From Jatrophihabitans_A lederbergiae (GTDB taxonomy: Bacteria > Actinomycetota > Actinomycetes > Mycobacteriales > Jatrophihabitantaceae), in assembly GCF_031845305.1 (NCBI RefSeq), contig NZ_JAVREH010000008.1:1-64000 (forward strand): DNA of 64,000 nt, given 5' to 3'. The translations under genes were made by a program, and so were the position numbers. Positions 50,273 to 59,046 of the stretch are shown here, one piece after another. A model generated the notes under the pieces. That model was not told where the DNA came from. It saw only the letters and a program-made list of their open reading frames with translations, and made no database searches. Position 1 is the stretch's first letter. Every line of letters begins with the position of its first letter.

Positions 50273-51763
50273 ATGACGTCGACGTCAGAATCCGGCCTGG
50301 AAGAGTTCAAGCTGTTCATCGGCGGCAAGTCCGTCGACGCCCGATCCGGGAAGACCTTCGACTCCACCAACCCGTACGCGGGAAAGCCGTGGGCCGTTCT
50401 CGCCGACGGCAGCCCTGAGGACGTCGACGAGGCGGTCGCATCAGCACGCACCGCGTTCGAGGGCGAGTGGGGCCAGCTGACCGGCTTCCAGCGCGCGGCG
50501 ATCCTGCGACAGTGCGGCGACGCGATCCTGGCCAACGCCGAGCGGCTGGCCCGGCTCGAGGTCAACGATTCCGGCAAGCTGATGCGCGAGATGCTCGGCC
50601 AGCTCAAGGGCCTGCCCCAGTACTACTACTACTTCGCCGGTTTGGCCGACAAGATCGAAGGCCGCTCCGTCCCCCCGATGAACCCGAACTACTTCTGCTA
50701 CACGCGCCGCGAACCGATCGGCGTCGTCGGCGCCATCACGCCGTGGAACTCACCCCTGCTGCTTCTGACCTTCAAGCTCGCCCCGCTGCTCGCTGCCGGC
50801 AACACCTGCGTGGTCAAGCCGTCCGAGCACGCCCCGGCGTCCACCGTGGCATTCGCCGAGGTGCTGTTCGAAGCCGGCCTGCCGGCCGGTGTCCTCAACG
50901 TCGTCACCGGCTGGGACCGCTCGACGGGACAGGCGTTGGCTTCGCACACCGGCGTCGACAAGATCGCCTTCACCGGCTCCTCGGCGACGGGAGCGAAGGT
51001 CGCCCAGGCAGCAAGCGCGAACCTCAACCGCGTCACGCTGGAACTCGGCGGCAAGAGCCCTCAGATCGTGTTCCCCGATGCGGATCTCGACGCCGCCGCC
51101 AACGGCCTGATCGCAGGCGTGTTCGCCGCGACCGGTCAGACGTGCATGGCCGGCAGCCGGCTGATCGTCCACCAAGACGTCCACGACGCGCTCATCGACA
51201 AGGTGGTTGCCCGCGCCAACTCGATCAAGCTTGGCGATCCGCTCGACGCCGACACCGAGATGGGGCCGGTCGCGAACCAGCCGCAGTACGAGAAGGTGTT
51301 GTCCTACCTACAGGGCGCCGCCGCCGAAGGCGCCACCTTCGCCTGTGGTGGCGAACCGGACGCCGCGCAGGGTGGCCTGTTCGTCAAGCCCACGGTGGTC
51401 ACCAATGTGACACCGCAGAACACCATCGTGCGCGAAGAGGTGTTCGGACCCGTCCTCGCGGCCTACACCTTCAGCGACGAAGACGAGGCGCTGAAGCTAG
51501 CCAACGACACTCCCTACGGCTTGGCGGGCGCCGTGTGGACCAAGGACGTGCACCGCGCGCACCGGGTCGCGGCCAAACTGCGAGCCGGCACCATCTGGAT
51601 CAACGCCTACCGAGTTCTGGCCCCGAACATGCCTTTCGGTGGCTTCGGCGCCAGCGGAATCGGGCGCGAGAACGGCATCGACGCGGTGTACGAGTACACC
51701 GAGAACAAATCGGTGTTCGTCGAGCTCACCGGCGGCACCAGAGACCCATTCCAACTCGGCTGA
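50273..51763 (+). CDS. NAD(P)-dependent aldehyde dehydrogenase
   Basis: 496 residues with a full ALDH set: IGVVGAITPWNSPLLLLTFK, catalytic Glu in VTLELGGKSPQIVFPDADL, catalytic Cys in GQTCMAGSRL, EEVFGPVLAAYTF, and GGFGASGIGRENG. It should oxidise an aldehyde to an acid. Regulated together with the LLM monooxygenase, it probably acts on the aldehyde produced by that enzyme. Substrate not predictable. Confidence 0.92.
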   Translation: MTSTSESGLEEFKLFIGGKSVDARSGKTFDSTNPYAGKPWAVLADGSPEDVDEAVASARTAFEGEWGQLTGFQRAAILRQCGDAILANAERLARLEVNDSGKLMREMLGQLKGLPQYYYYFAGLADKIEGRSVPPMNPNYFCYTRREPIGVVGAITPWNSPLLLLTFKLAPLLAAGNTCVVKPSEHAPASTVAFAEVLFEAGLPAGVLNVVTGWDRSTGQALASHTGVDKIAFTGSSATGAKVAQAASANLNRVTLELGGKSPQIVFPDADLDAAANGLIAGVFAATGQTCMAGSRLIVHQDVHDALIDKVVARANSIKLGDPLDADTEMGPVANQPQYEKVLSYLQGAAAEGATFACGGEPDAAQGGLFVKPTVVTNVTPQNTIVREEVFGPVLAAYTFSDEDEALKLANDTPYGLAGAVWTKDVHRAHRVAAKLRAGTIWINAYRVLAPNMPFGGFGASGIGRENGIDAVYEYTENKSVFVELTGGTRDPFQLG

Positions 51764-51847
51764 CCCGTCGAACGGTGTTCTGCTGGCCGGCATACCTCGC
51801 GGTATGCGGGCCAGTGGCGTATCAGACGACCTAAACCGCAGATCTCT

Positions 51848-51909
51848 GCGCGTGGCGGACGGATGACTGCACTGTGCGGCTGTCACCTACGCCACACCCT
51901 GCCTAGCGT
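51848..51909 (+). promoter_or_regulatory. Promoter and operator pair of the LLM monooxygenase gene
   Basis: GCGCGTGGCGGACGG (51848) and GCACTGTGCGGCTGT (51869) are 21 bp apart. The second repeat shares GCACTGTGCGGCTG with the AraC promoter. CCTAGCGTCGGA with -10 box TAGCGT (51904-51909) follows. AAGGAGA lies before ATG 51952. Confidence 0.65.
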
Positions 51910-51951
51910 CGGATTCACCAACGTGCCCGCCGGCCGACAAAGGAGACAGCC

Positions 51952-53130
51952 ATGACCCAGAGTGCCAACGAGCGCCTCGGACTTGCCCCGACAGATCCTC
52001 GACCGCCCGCAGAGACCCAGCCGGTCGAGGACGGTCGACGCACCAACCCGATCTTCAACGATCAGAAGATGAAGCTCGGACTGTTCGGGCAGAACTGTTC
52101 CTACGGGCTGATCATGTCCCACGCGGAGTCGTCTTTCGAGATCTCCTGGGAACACAACCTGTCCATCGCCCGGCAGGCCGACGAACTCGGTTTCGAGGCC
52201 CTCGTCCCCGTCGCCCGTTGGAAAGGCTTTGGCGGCTCGACGAACTTCAACGGCAACTGCTTCGAGACCTACACCTGGGCGGCAGCCACCGCGCAGGCCA
52301 CCGAGAACATCGGCATCTTCGCCACGTCGCACCTGCCGACCGTTCATCCGATCGTCGCCGCCAAGCAGGCCGTGACCATCGACCGCATCTCGCACGGCCG
52401 CTTCGGCGTCAACCTCGTCATGGGCTGGGTGCCGCCGGAAATGGAGATGTTCGGCGGCGAGCAGCGCGAGCACGACCAGCGTTACGAGTTTGGTCAGGCG
52501 TGGATCGACCTGGCCACCCAGCTGTGGACCGAGACCGGTTCGTTCGACGTCGACAACGAGTTCTTCAGCGGCCGCGACCTCGAGGCCTACCCCAAGCCCT
52601 GGCAGGCACCCCGGCCCGCACTGCTCAACGCCGGGAACTCACCGCGCGGCGTGGAGTTCTCCGCCCGCAACGTCGACGTCAACTTCGCGTCCCTGGACAC
52701 GCTGGAAAACATCGATGCCTACACCAAGAAGGTCCGCGGCCTGGCCAAGGACAAGTACCACCGCGAGATCGACGTGATGACCTACGGCCTGGTCGTATGC
52801 CGACCGACCGAGGCCGAGGCCAAGCGCGACTTCCAGAACGTCGTAGACAAGGGCGACTGGGGCGCGGCCGGCAACGTCATCAACATCGCGCTGTCCGGCG
52901 CGAGCCAGTCCTTCGACCACGCCCGCGAGATGTCCGAGCGGTTTATCGCCGGCTGGGGCGGCTACCCGCTGGTCGGCACCCCGGAGCAGGTCGTCCAGGG
53001 GCTGAAGGAACTCAGCGACGCAGGCATGGGCGGCATGATCATGGGCATGATCGACTTCAACGAGGAGATGAAGTTCTTCGGAGACGAGGTCATGCCGCTG
53101 ATGATCGAAGCAGGCCTTCGCCACGCCTGA
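51952..53130 (+). CDS. LLM-class flavin-dependent monooxygenase
   Basis: 392 residues of the bacterial-luciferase-like fold: KLGLFGQNCSYGLIMSHAES at residue ~43, ADELGFEALVPVARWKGFGG, IGIFATSHLPTVHPIVAAKQ, and TIDRISHGRFGVNLVMGWVP with EMEMFGGEQREHDQRYEFG. The pattern is closest to the SfnG/RutA group, which uses FMNH2 from a partner reductase to insert oxygen. Two such reductases are encoded in the same regulon. The substrate is not known; a Baeyer-Villiger or C-S/C-N bond cleaving step is possible. Confidence 0.88.
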   Translation: MTQSANERLGLAPTDPRPPAETQPVEDGRRTNPIFNDQKMKLGLFGQNCSYGLIMSHAESSFEISWEHNLSIARQADELGFEALVPVARWKGFGGSTNFNGNCFETYTWAAATAQATENIGIFATSHLPTVHPIVAAKQAVTIDRISHGRFGVNLVMGWVPPEMEMFGGEQREHDQRYEFGQAWIDLATQLWTETGSFDVDNEFFSGRDLEAYPKPWQAPRPALLNAGNSPRGVEFSARNVDVNFASLDTLENIDAYTKKVRGLAKDKYHREIDVMTYGLVVCRPTEAEAKRDFQNVVDKGDWGAAGNVINIALSGASQSFDHAREMSERFIAGWGGYPLVGTPEQVVQGLKELSDAGMGGMIMGMIDFNEEMKFFGDEVMPLMIEAGLRHA

Positions 53131-53203
53131 GGTACGAACCGGCAGGTGATACCGATCTGCCCGACGTGGAAACGACACAACCACTCGGGTAGTTCGGCTT
53201 CCT

Positions 53204-53248
53204 CATCGGACGGGTGGAGTCACGCGGAGTGACTTCACCCGTCCGATG
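53204..53248 (+). terminator. Long terminator hairpin after the LLM gene
   Basis: CATCGGACGGGTG (53204-53216) pairs with CACCCGTCCGATG (53236-53248), and the inner AGTCAC/GTGACT also pairs, giving ~20-bp arms with one mismatch. CCTTTTATGA follows. Confidence 0.85.
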
Positions 53249-53249
53249 C

Positions 53250-53394
53250 CTTTTATGACGGGCCGGGCTGAGTCGACCTGCTCGCCGTGCGGGCAGGCAA
53301 GGACCGTCAGGGCCTGGGAGCGGGCGTGGGTGTCCACGCCGACGACGAACGGGTGAGCATGCGCGACGACAGCTCTGTGAGGGGCCACGACCAT
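53250..53394 (-). pseudogene. IS110-family transposase, N-terminal fragment
   Basis: About 45 codons on the minus strand with PFVVGVDTHARSQALTVLAC, the first catalytic-Asp segment (DEDD type) of IS110 transposases. The rest is missing. 53395-53697 holds no gene that I can support. Confidence 0.7.
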
Positions 53395-53697
53395 GTGGTC
53401 GGGCAGTCATCCTGATCAAGTCACCGGAGCGGGCCGGGAAGGCGCCGGCCACCCACCCAGCGCGGACAGGTCCGCATCAGCGCACTCGCAAAGAGGCCAC
53501 AGTCGGTATGAGTCACGCACGGGATGAGGCGACCGACGCCAACCCTGCCGGCCGATCCCAGATCAGCTGCCCGCCCGGCTGCAGAACCGACGCGAGTGTC
53601 GCTCGGCATTCACCCAAGGTTCGCCTGGCATCCCTCGTGAGGCCAAAGAAGCTCCATAGGGTTTCTTGTGCCGCAAACAACATCGAGGGGGATCGAG

Positions 53698-54651
53698 ATG
53701 GACAGCACGCCCGCGATCCGTGCGCGCGGGATCACCAAGTCCTTCGGCGAGGTCGTCGCCCTTGACGGCGTCGACCTCGACATCACCGAAGGGCAGGTGC
53801 ACGGTCTGGTCGGGCCGAACGGCGCCGGGAAGACGACGTTGCTCGGCCTGTTCCTCGGCCTGGCGGTTCCCGACGGCGGCGTCCTGGAGATCCTGGGCAG
53901 CCCGGTCCGCAGGACGCTCGCCCTCCCGGACGGCGTGGCCGGGTTCGTGGACGGGCCGGGTCTGTACCCCTCGCTCACCGCCCGCCGGAACCTCGCCGCC
54001 CAGGCCTCGTTGCGGGGGGACGACCCCGGCGGCATCGATGACGCCCTGGCGCAGGTCGGCCTGACCGATGTCGCGGACGACCGCGTCCGCGGCTTCTCAC
54101 TCGGGATGCGGCAGCGTCTCGGACTCGCCGCCGCTCTGCTGACGAAGCCACGGCTGCTGGTGCTCGACGAGCCGGCGAACGGTCTGGACCCCGCCGGCGC
54201 GCGCCACGTGCACCGCGTGCTGATCGATCTGGCGGCGCACGGCACGTCGGTCATCCTGTCCAGTCACCGGATGGACGACCTGGCCGCGCTGTGCAGCGAG
54301 GTCACCCTGCTCGCTCACGGCCGGGTCGTCTTCTCCGGCCCCGTCAGCAAGCTCGCCGCCGAGACCGGCGAGCTCGACTACCGGGTGCGCACCTCCGACC
54401 CGGACGCCGCCCGGCGCATCGCGGCAGGGACGCCGGACGTGCGCCTGCTGCCCGACGACGACCTGCGCCGGCGCCAGGACGCCGGGGCGCTGCTCGTGCG
54501 CGGCGGCGTACCGGCATTGGACGACCTCGTCGCGCAGCTGGTCGGGTCCGGGGTGGCGGTGCGCGAGCTGGCGCCGGTCGTCGCGCCGCTCGAGGCGGCA
54601 TTCCTCGCTCTGACCGAGACCCCGCCGGACGACGACAGGGACAACCGCTGA
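53698..54651 (+). CDS. ABC transporter ATP-binding protein
   Basis: 317 residues from ATG 53698. Walker A VGPNGAGKTTLLGLFLGLA, signature FSLGMRQRLGLAAAL, Walker B RLLVLDEPANGLDP, His-switch SSHRMDDL. DrrA/BcrA-like ATPase with a C-terminal regulatory extension (~220-317). The stop overlaps the start of the permease by one base. Confidence 0.9.
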   Translation: MDSTPAIRARGITKSFGEVVALDGVDLDITEGQVHGLVGPNGAGKTTLLGLFLGLAVPDGGVLEILGSPVRRTLALPDGVAGFVDGPGLYPSLTARRNLAAQASLRGDDPGGIDDALAQVGLTDVADDRVRGFSLGMRQRLGLAAALLTKPRLLVLDEPANGLDPAGARHVHRVLIDLAAHGTSVILSSHRMDDLAALCSEVTLLAHGRVVFSGPVSKLAAETGELDYRVRTSDPDAARRIAAGTPDVRLLPDDDLRRRQDAGALLVRGGVPALDDLVAQLVGSGVAVRELAPVVAPLEAAFLALTETPPDDDRDNR

Positions 54652-56006
54652 TGACCGCAACCGTCGCACTGCCGCGAGCGGGCGCACGGCCGGCGCCGGT
54701 CCGCAACGGCTACCGCTTCGAACTGGTGAAGCTGCTGGCACAGTGGCGCATCCGCCTCCTGCTCGCCGGGTGCTGGGTCGGCCCGGCACTGTTCGTCGCC
54801 ACCGTCAGCCGGCAGAGCTCGCTACCCGCCGACACGGTCTTCGGCCGCTGGATGGGCCAGAGCGGCTGGGCGGGCTCGCTCGTGGTGCTGTCGTTCTGCT
54901 GCAGCTGGGTGCTGCCGCTGCTGACATCGCTGGTCGCCGGCGACGTGTTCGCCGCCGAGGACCGGCTCGGCACGTGGCGGCACCTGCTCGTCGCCGTGCG
55001 CTCGCCGCGGCGGATCTTCGCGGCGAAGGCGCTCGCCAGCGGAAGCGTCATCCTGCTGCTCGCTGCGGGGTTGACCGGCTCCAGCATCGTCGGCGGGTTG
55101 GTGGCCGTCGGCAACCAACCACTCGTCGGCCTCGACGGCCATCTTCTTACGGCAGGGCACGCGGGCGCCGCGGTGTTGCTGGCCTGGGCGTCGGCACTCG
55201 CGCCGACGCTCGCGTTCTCGGCGGTCGGACTGCTCGGCTCGGTCGCGCTCGGCCGCTCCCCGATGGGCCTGCTGATGCCCGTGCTGTTGGCGATCTTGCT
55301 GCAGCTGGCGCAGTTGCTGCCGCTGCCCGTCGTGGTGCGCGTCGCGCTGCCCAGCTACGCCTTCCTGGCCTGGCGCGGGCTGTTCACCGACCCGGCGCAG
55401 AGCGGCCCGATCCTGATGGGCATCGGGATCAGCCTCGTGTGGGCGGCGGCCGCGACAGTGCTCGCCTACCTGCTGTTCATGCGCCGCGACTTCACCGACC
55501 TGGCCTACGACGGATCCGGCCGACGCGTGGCGCTCGACGCCGTACTGCCGCTGGGTGCGCTGCTCGCGGTCACGATCGGGGTGGCGGCCGTCGCGGTCCC
55601 GGCCTCCGGTTCCGGTATCGACCGGCCGAAGCTGCAGCACTCGCTGGCCACTGCCTACGCCCACCTGTACCGCCTGCAGTCCCGGGAACTGCACCGTCCG
55701 GACGTGACGGAGCAGCAGTTGCGGACCGGCGCGTCGTGCGACAAGGGCGGTTCCCGGGTCGAGGACTCCGGACCCGGCAACGACTGGCGGTGTGTCGTGT
55801 CCTGGCACATCCCCGGCGCCACGGCCACCGGCTCGGCCAGCTATCAGCTCGACGTCACCGCAGATGGGCGGTACGTCGCCGACGGTGATGGACCACAGGA
55901 AGTCAACGGCTTCTTCCAGGTCCACACCTCGACGGGGGATGCACCCAATCCCCTGTGGCAGTTCGACGGCTCCGTCGACCTGCTCACCCCCACCGCGAAG
56001 GGATAA
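54651..56006 (+). CDS. ABC-2-type permease with a C-terminal extracytoplasmic domain
   Basis: 451 residues from ATG 54651. About seven hydrophobic segments over residues ~30-325. Residues ~330-451 form a soluble domain with two Cys (RTGASCDKGGSRVEDS, DWRCVVSWHIPG) that could form a disulphide outside the cell. That extension is not usual for ABC-2 permeases. Three bases separate it from the phosphoesterase gene, so the three genes form an operon. Confidence 0.82.
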   Translation: MTATVALPRAGARPAPVRNGYRFELVKLLAQWRIRLLLAGCWVGPALFVATVSRQSSLPADTVFGRWMGQSGWAGSLVVLSFCCSWVLPLLTSLVAGDVFAAEDRLGTWRHLLVAVRSPRRIFAAKALASGSVILLLAAGLTGSSIVGGLVAVGNQPLVGLDGHLLTAGHAGAAVLLAWASALAPTLAFSAVGLLGSVALGRSPMGLLMPVLLAILLQLAQLLPLPVVVRVALPSYAFLAWRGLFTDPAQSGPILMGIGISLVWAAAATVLAYLLFMRRDFTDLAYDGSGRRVALDAVLPLGALLAVTIGVAAVAVPASGSGIDRPKLQHSLATAYAHLYRLQSRELHRPDVTEQQLRTGASCDKGGSRVEDSGPGNDWRCVVSWHIPGATATGSASYQLDVTADGRYVADGDGPQEVNGFFQVHTSTGDAPNPLWQFDGSVDLLTPTAKG

Positions 56007-56009
56007 GTA

Positions 56010-58820
56010 ATGCAAGTAACGCGACAACGCCGATCCGTCTCAGGGGCCCGCTCCGGGCTCCCGGGGCTGACCGGCCGCCGCCTGCGCATCGTCGTCGCCG
56101 GCACCTCAGCCGTCCTCGTCGCCGGCGCTGGGGTGGCGTACGCATCCACGCAGATGTTCGGCCAGAACCAGGTCGGCACGCAGTACGCGAACGGCATCCA
56201 GGTCTCCGACAACCAGATCATCCAGCCGCTCGGTGACCGCCTGCTCACCAAGTTCGGCAAGTTCATGGGCTCGTCGGTCAGCGCGGACGGGCGATACCTC
56301 GCCGCGACGAGCGCCGACAAGTCCGTCGTCCTGCAGGTCTTCGACCTGTCGTCCTACAAGCTGATCTGGACGGTCGGATCGGCCACCGGGGTGAGCCAGA
56401 AGCTCTCCGACGGCACGGTAGGCCAGGAGGGTCCGACGTACTCGCCGGACGGCAAGTTCCTCTGGATGTCGCAGGCGAACGGGCTGACCCGCTTCCCGGT
56501 CAACAGCGACGGCACCCTGGGCACGCCGACGTCCGTCCCGCTGCCCAAGGTCAACGGCGCGTCCGCGCTGCCGGGCAAATCCGTCTACTCCGCCGACGGT
56601 TCGACGCTCTACGTCGCGGTCAACGGGCAGAACACCGTCAAGGCACTGGACCCGTCGACCGGCGCCGTCGAGCAGACCTGGAACGTCGGCATCGCCCCGC
56701 GCGAGCTCGACCTCGTGGGCGACAAGCTCTACGTCAGCAACGAGGGTGGCCGGCAGGCGAAGCCGGGTGACACCACGATCAACTCCTACGGCACGCAGGT
56801 GCCCGCCAACCCGTACCTGGGCACCTCGACCACCGGCACCGTCAGCGTCATCGACACCTCGGCCCCGTCCACCCCGGTCAACTCGATCGACGTCGGTCTG
56901 CACCCGACCGCGCTGTACAACAGCGGGAACGCGTTGTTCGTCGCCAACACCAACAGCGACACCGTCTCGGTGATCAACACGAAGAACGACAAGGTCGTGC
57001 AGACGATCGCCACCCAGCCGTGGCCATCGTCCAAGGTCGGTTACCAGCCCACCGGAATCGCCCTCACCAAGGACGGTCACCTGCTGGTGACGCTCGGGCG
57101 GGCCAACGCCGTGGCGGTGTACCGCTACGAGGGCACGCCACAGGAGCCGGTGAGCTACCTGGGCCTGCTGCCGACCGATTACTACCCGGCCGCAGTGGCC
57201 GCGGTCGGCGATCAGATCGTCGTCACGAACACCCGCGGCATCGACGCACGCGGCCCCGAACTCACGTACAACAAGGGCCCGGGCACCGCGCCGGCCGTCG
57301 GTCACGGCACGCACAGCACCACCGCCACGCTGACGCGCTTCATGCTGCCGAGCGACCGGCAGATCGCGCGCTACACCTCGACCGTGTTCGCCCAGAACGG
57401 CTGGGGCAGGAAGGACGTCAAGGAGGCCAAGCACGGCAGGACGAAGGCCGTTGCGGTGCCGACCCGGCTCGGCGCCCCGTCGACCATCAAGCACGTCTTC
57501 CTGCTGGTGAAGGAGAACCGCACCTACGACCAGGTCTACGGCGACGACAGCCGCGGCAACGGCGACCGTTCGCTCACGCAGTTCGGCGAGAAGGTCACGC
57601 CCAACCAGCACGCGCTGGCCAAGCAGTTCGGCCTGTACGACAACACCTACGACGTGGGCACCAACTCCGCCGAGGGGCACAACTGGATGATGCAGGGTGA
57701 CAACCCCGAGTACACCGAGTCCTCCGCGGGTGAGTACACCCGCAGCTACGACACCGAGGACGACGTGCTGGGCCACCAGCGCTCGGGCTTCCTGTGGACC
57801 GCTGCCGAGTCCGCCGGCAAGACCGCGCGCAACTTCGGGGAGTTCACCCAGTTCGAGACCAAGCCGGCCGGCGCGACGTGGCAGAAGTACTACTGCACGA
57901 CCACGGGCGTCGAGAACGGCGGAAACCCGAGCGCGCTCACGGACCCGTCCGTCCGGCAGGACACCGAGTCCCCGATCCCGTCCCTGAACGCGATCACCGA
58001 CCACGACTACCCGAAGTTCGACACCAACATCCCCGACATCTACCGCTACCAGATCTGGAAGCAGAACTTCGAGAAGAACGGCCCCGCGAACCTCAACATG
58101 TTCTGGCTCTCCAGCGACCACACCGGTGGTACGCCCGACCCCGAGGCCCAGGTCGCCGACAACGACCTCGCCGTGGGCAAGATCGTCCAGGAGATCGCGC
58201 ACAGCAAGTACTGGAAGGACTCCGCGATCTTCGTGGCCGAGGACGACAGCCAGGACGGTGCCGACCACGTCGACGGCCACCGGGCGCCCATCCAGATCAT
58301 CAGCCCCTGGGCGCAGCACGGCGCGGTCGACAGCACCTACTACTCGCAGCTCAACATGGTCCGCACCATCGAGCAGATCCTCGGTGCCCAGCCGCTGAAC
58401 CAGAAGCTCGCCGCGGCGACCCCCATGTACGGCGCATTCACCAAGAAGCCCGACTACACCCCCTTCCTCGCGGTGCCGAACCAGGTCCCGCTCACCGAGG
58501 GCGTCACCCCCGCACCCGACTGCGGCCCGGACACCCTGGGTCTCACCGGCACCGCCGCCAAGAACCTCAACGCGCAGGTGGCGAAGCGGGTCGCCGTTCC
58601 GGCCGCCAAGAAGGAGGTCGCCGCACAATGGACGGCATGGGCACAGAAGCAGCGCTTCACCGGTGATTCCGCCGTGCCGGACTACGCGAACCCGGAGCAG
58701 ATGAACCGCTACACCTGGTACCGCACACACGGATGGAAGCACCCCTACCCGGGCGACCCGAAGATCTACGCCCCGTCCCAGGTTCCCGGTGGCTACCTCC
58801 CGAGCTCGGACTCGAACTGA
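56010..58820 (+). CDS. Large secreted beta-propeller phosphoesterase
   Basis: 936 residues. An N-terminal membrane/signal segment (RLRIVVAGTSAVLVAGAGVA) is followed by a seven-bladed-type propeller (YVTN/YncE-like repeats: SADGRYLAATSADKSVVLQV, YSADGSTLYVAVNGQNTVKA, NALFVANTNSDTVSVINTKN). A phosphoesterase domain follows from ~490: HVFLLVKENRTYDQVYGD with the metal/Thr nucleophile region, EGHNWMMQGD, and DSAIFVAEDDSQDGADHVDGHR. This is the phospholipase-C/acid-phosphatase superfamily (PF04185-like). It should act outside the cell on phosphate esters. Coupling to an ABC exporter pair is notable. Confidence 0.86.
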   Translation: MQVTRQRRSVSGARSGLPGLTGRRLRIVVAGTSAVLVAGAGVAYASTQMFGQNQVGTQYANGIQVSDNQIIQPLGDRLLTKFGKFMGSSVSADGRYLAATSADKSVVLQVFDLSSYKLIWTVGSATGVSQKLSDGTVGQEGPTYSPDGKFLWMSQANGLTRFPVNSDGTLGTPTSVPLPKVNGASALPGKSVYSADGSTLYVAVNGQNTVKALDPSTGAVEQTWNVGIAPRELDLVGDKLYVSNEGGRQAKPGDTTINSYGTQVPANPYLGTSTTGTVSVIDTSAPSTPVNSIDVGLHPTALYNSGNALFVANTNSDTVSVINTKNDKVVQTIATQPWPSSKVGYQPTGIALTKDGHLLVTLGRANAVAVYRYEGTPQEPVSYLGLLPTDYYPAAVAAVGDQIVVTNTRGIDARGPELTYNKGPGTAPAVGHGTHSTTATLTRFMLPSDRQIARYTSTVFAQNGWGRKDVKEAKHGRTKAVAVPTRLGAPSTIKHVFLLVKENRTYDQVYGDDSRGNGDRSLTQFGEKVTPNQHALAKQFGLYDNTYDVGTNSAEGHNWMMQGDNPEYTESSAGEYTRSYDTEDDVLGHQRSGFLWTAAESAGKTARNFGEFTQFETKPAGATWQKYYCTTTGVENGGNPSALTDPSVRQDTESPIPSLNAITDHDYPKFDTNIPDIYRYQIWKQNFEKNGPANLNMFWLSSDHTGGTPDPEAQVADNDLAVGKIVQEIAHSKYWKDSAIFVAEDDSQDGADHVDGHRAPIQIISPWAQHGAVDSTYYSQLNMVRTIEQILGAQPLNQKLAAATPMYGAFTKKPDYTPFLAVPNQVPLTEGVTPAPDCGPDTLGLTGTAAKNLNAQVAKRVAVPAAKKEVAAQWTAWAQKQRFTGDSAVPDYANPEQMNRYTWYRTHGWKHPYPGDPKIYAPSQVPGGYLPSSDSN

Positions 58821-58856
58821 GGGTCTGCCACACAGATAGTTGACAACCGCACGACA

Positions 58857-58888
58857 CGACGGCCCGCCGAACCTCCGGCGGGCCGTCG
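58857..58888 (+). terminator. Terminator hairpin after the phosphoesterase gene
   Basis: CGACGGCCCGCCG and CGGCGGGCCGTCG are perfect 13-bp arms around AACCTC, 36 bp after the stop codon. A strong factor-independent type hairpin without a long T tail. Confidence 0.85.
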
Positions 58889-59046
58889 CCGACTGCAGGC
58901 ACCCGGTGCGCCGGCTCCCACACACCCTCACCGCTGGCCGGGCAAGGCGGGACGCGACCATCCGACGCCACCGTTCGCACTGCTGTGCGCGGCTCTCCCG
59001 CGCCGGACTACTACGAGCCCTCGCTACACCTGAGCAGCTTCAGGTC

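Noticed and set aside
56106..58961. A 951-codon open frame antisense to the phosphoesterase.
   Set aside because: It is a low-complexity Val/Gly/Arg-rich shadow caused by GC-rich codon use. The plus-strand frame carries clear domains.
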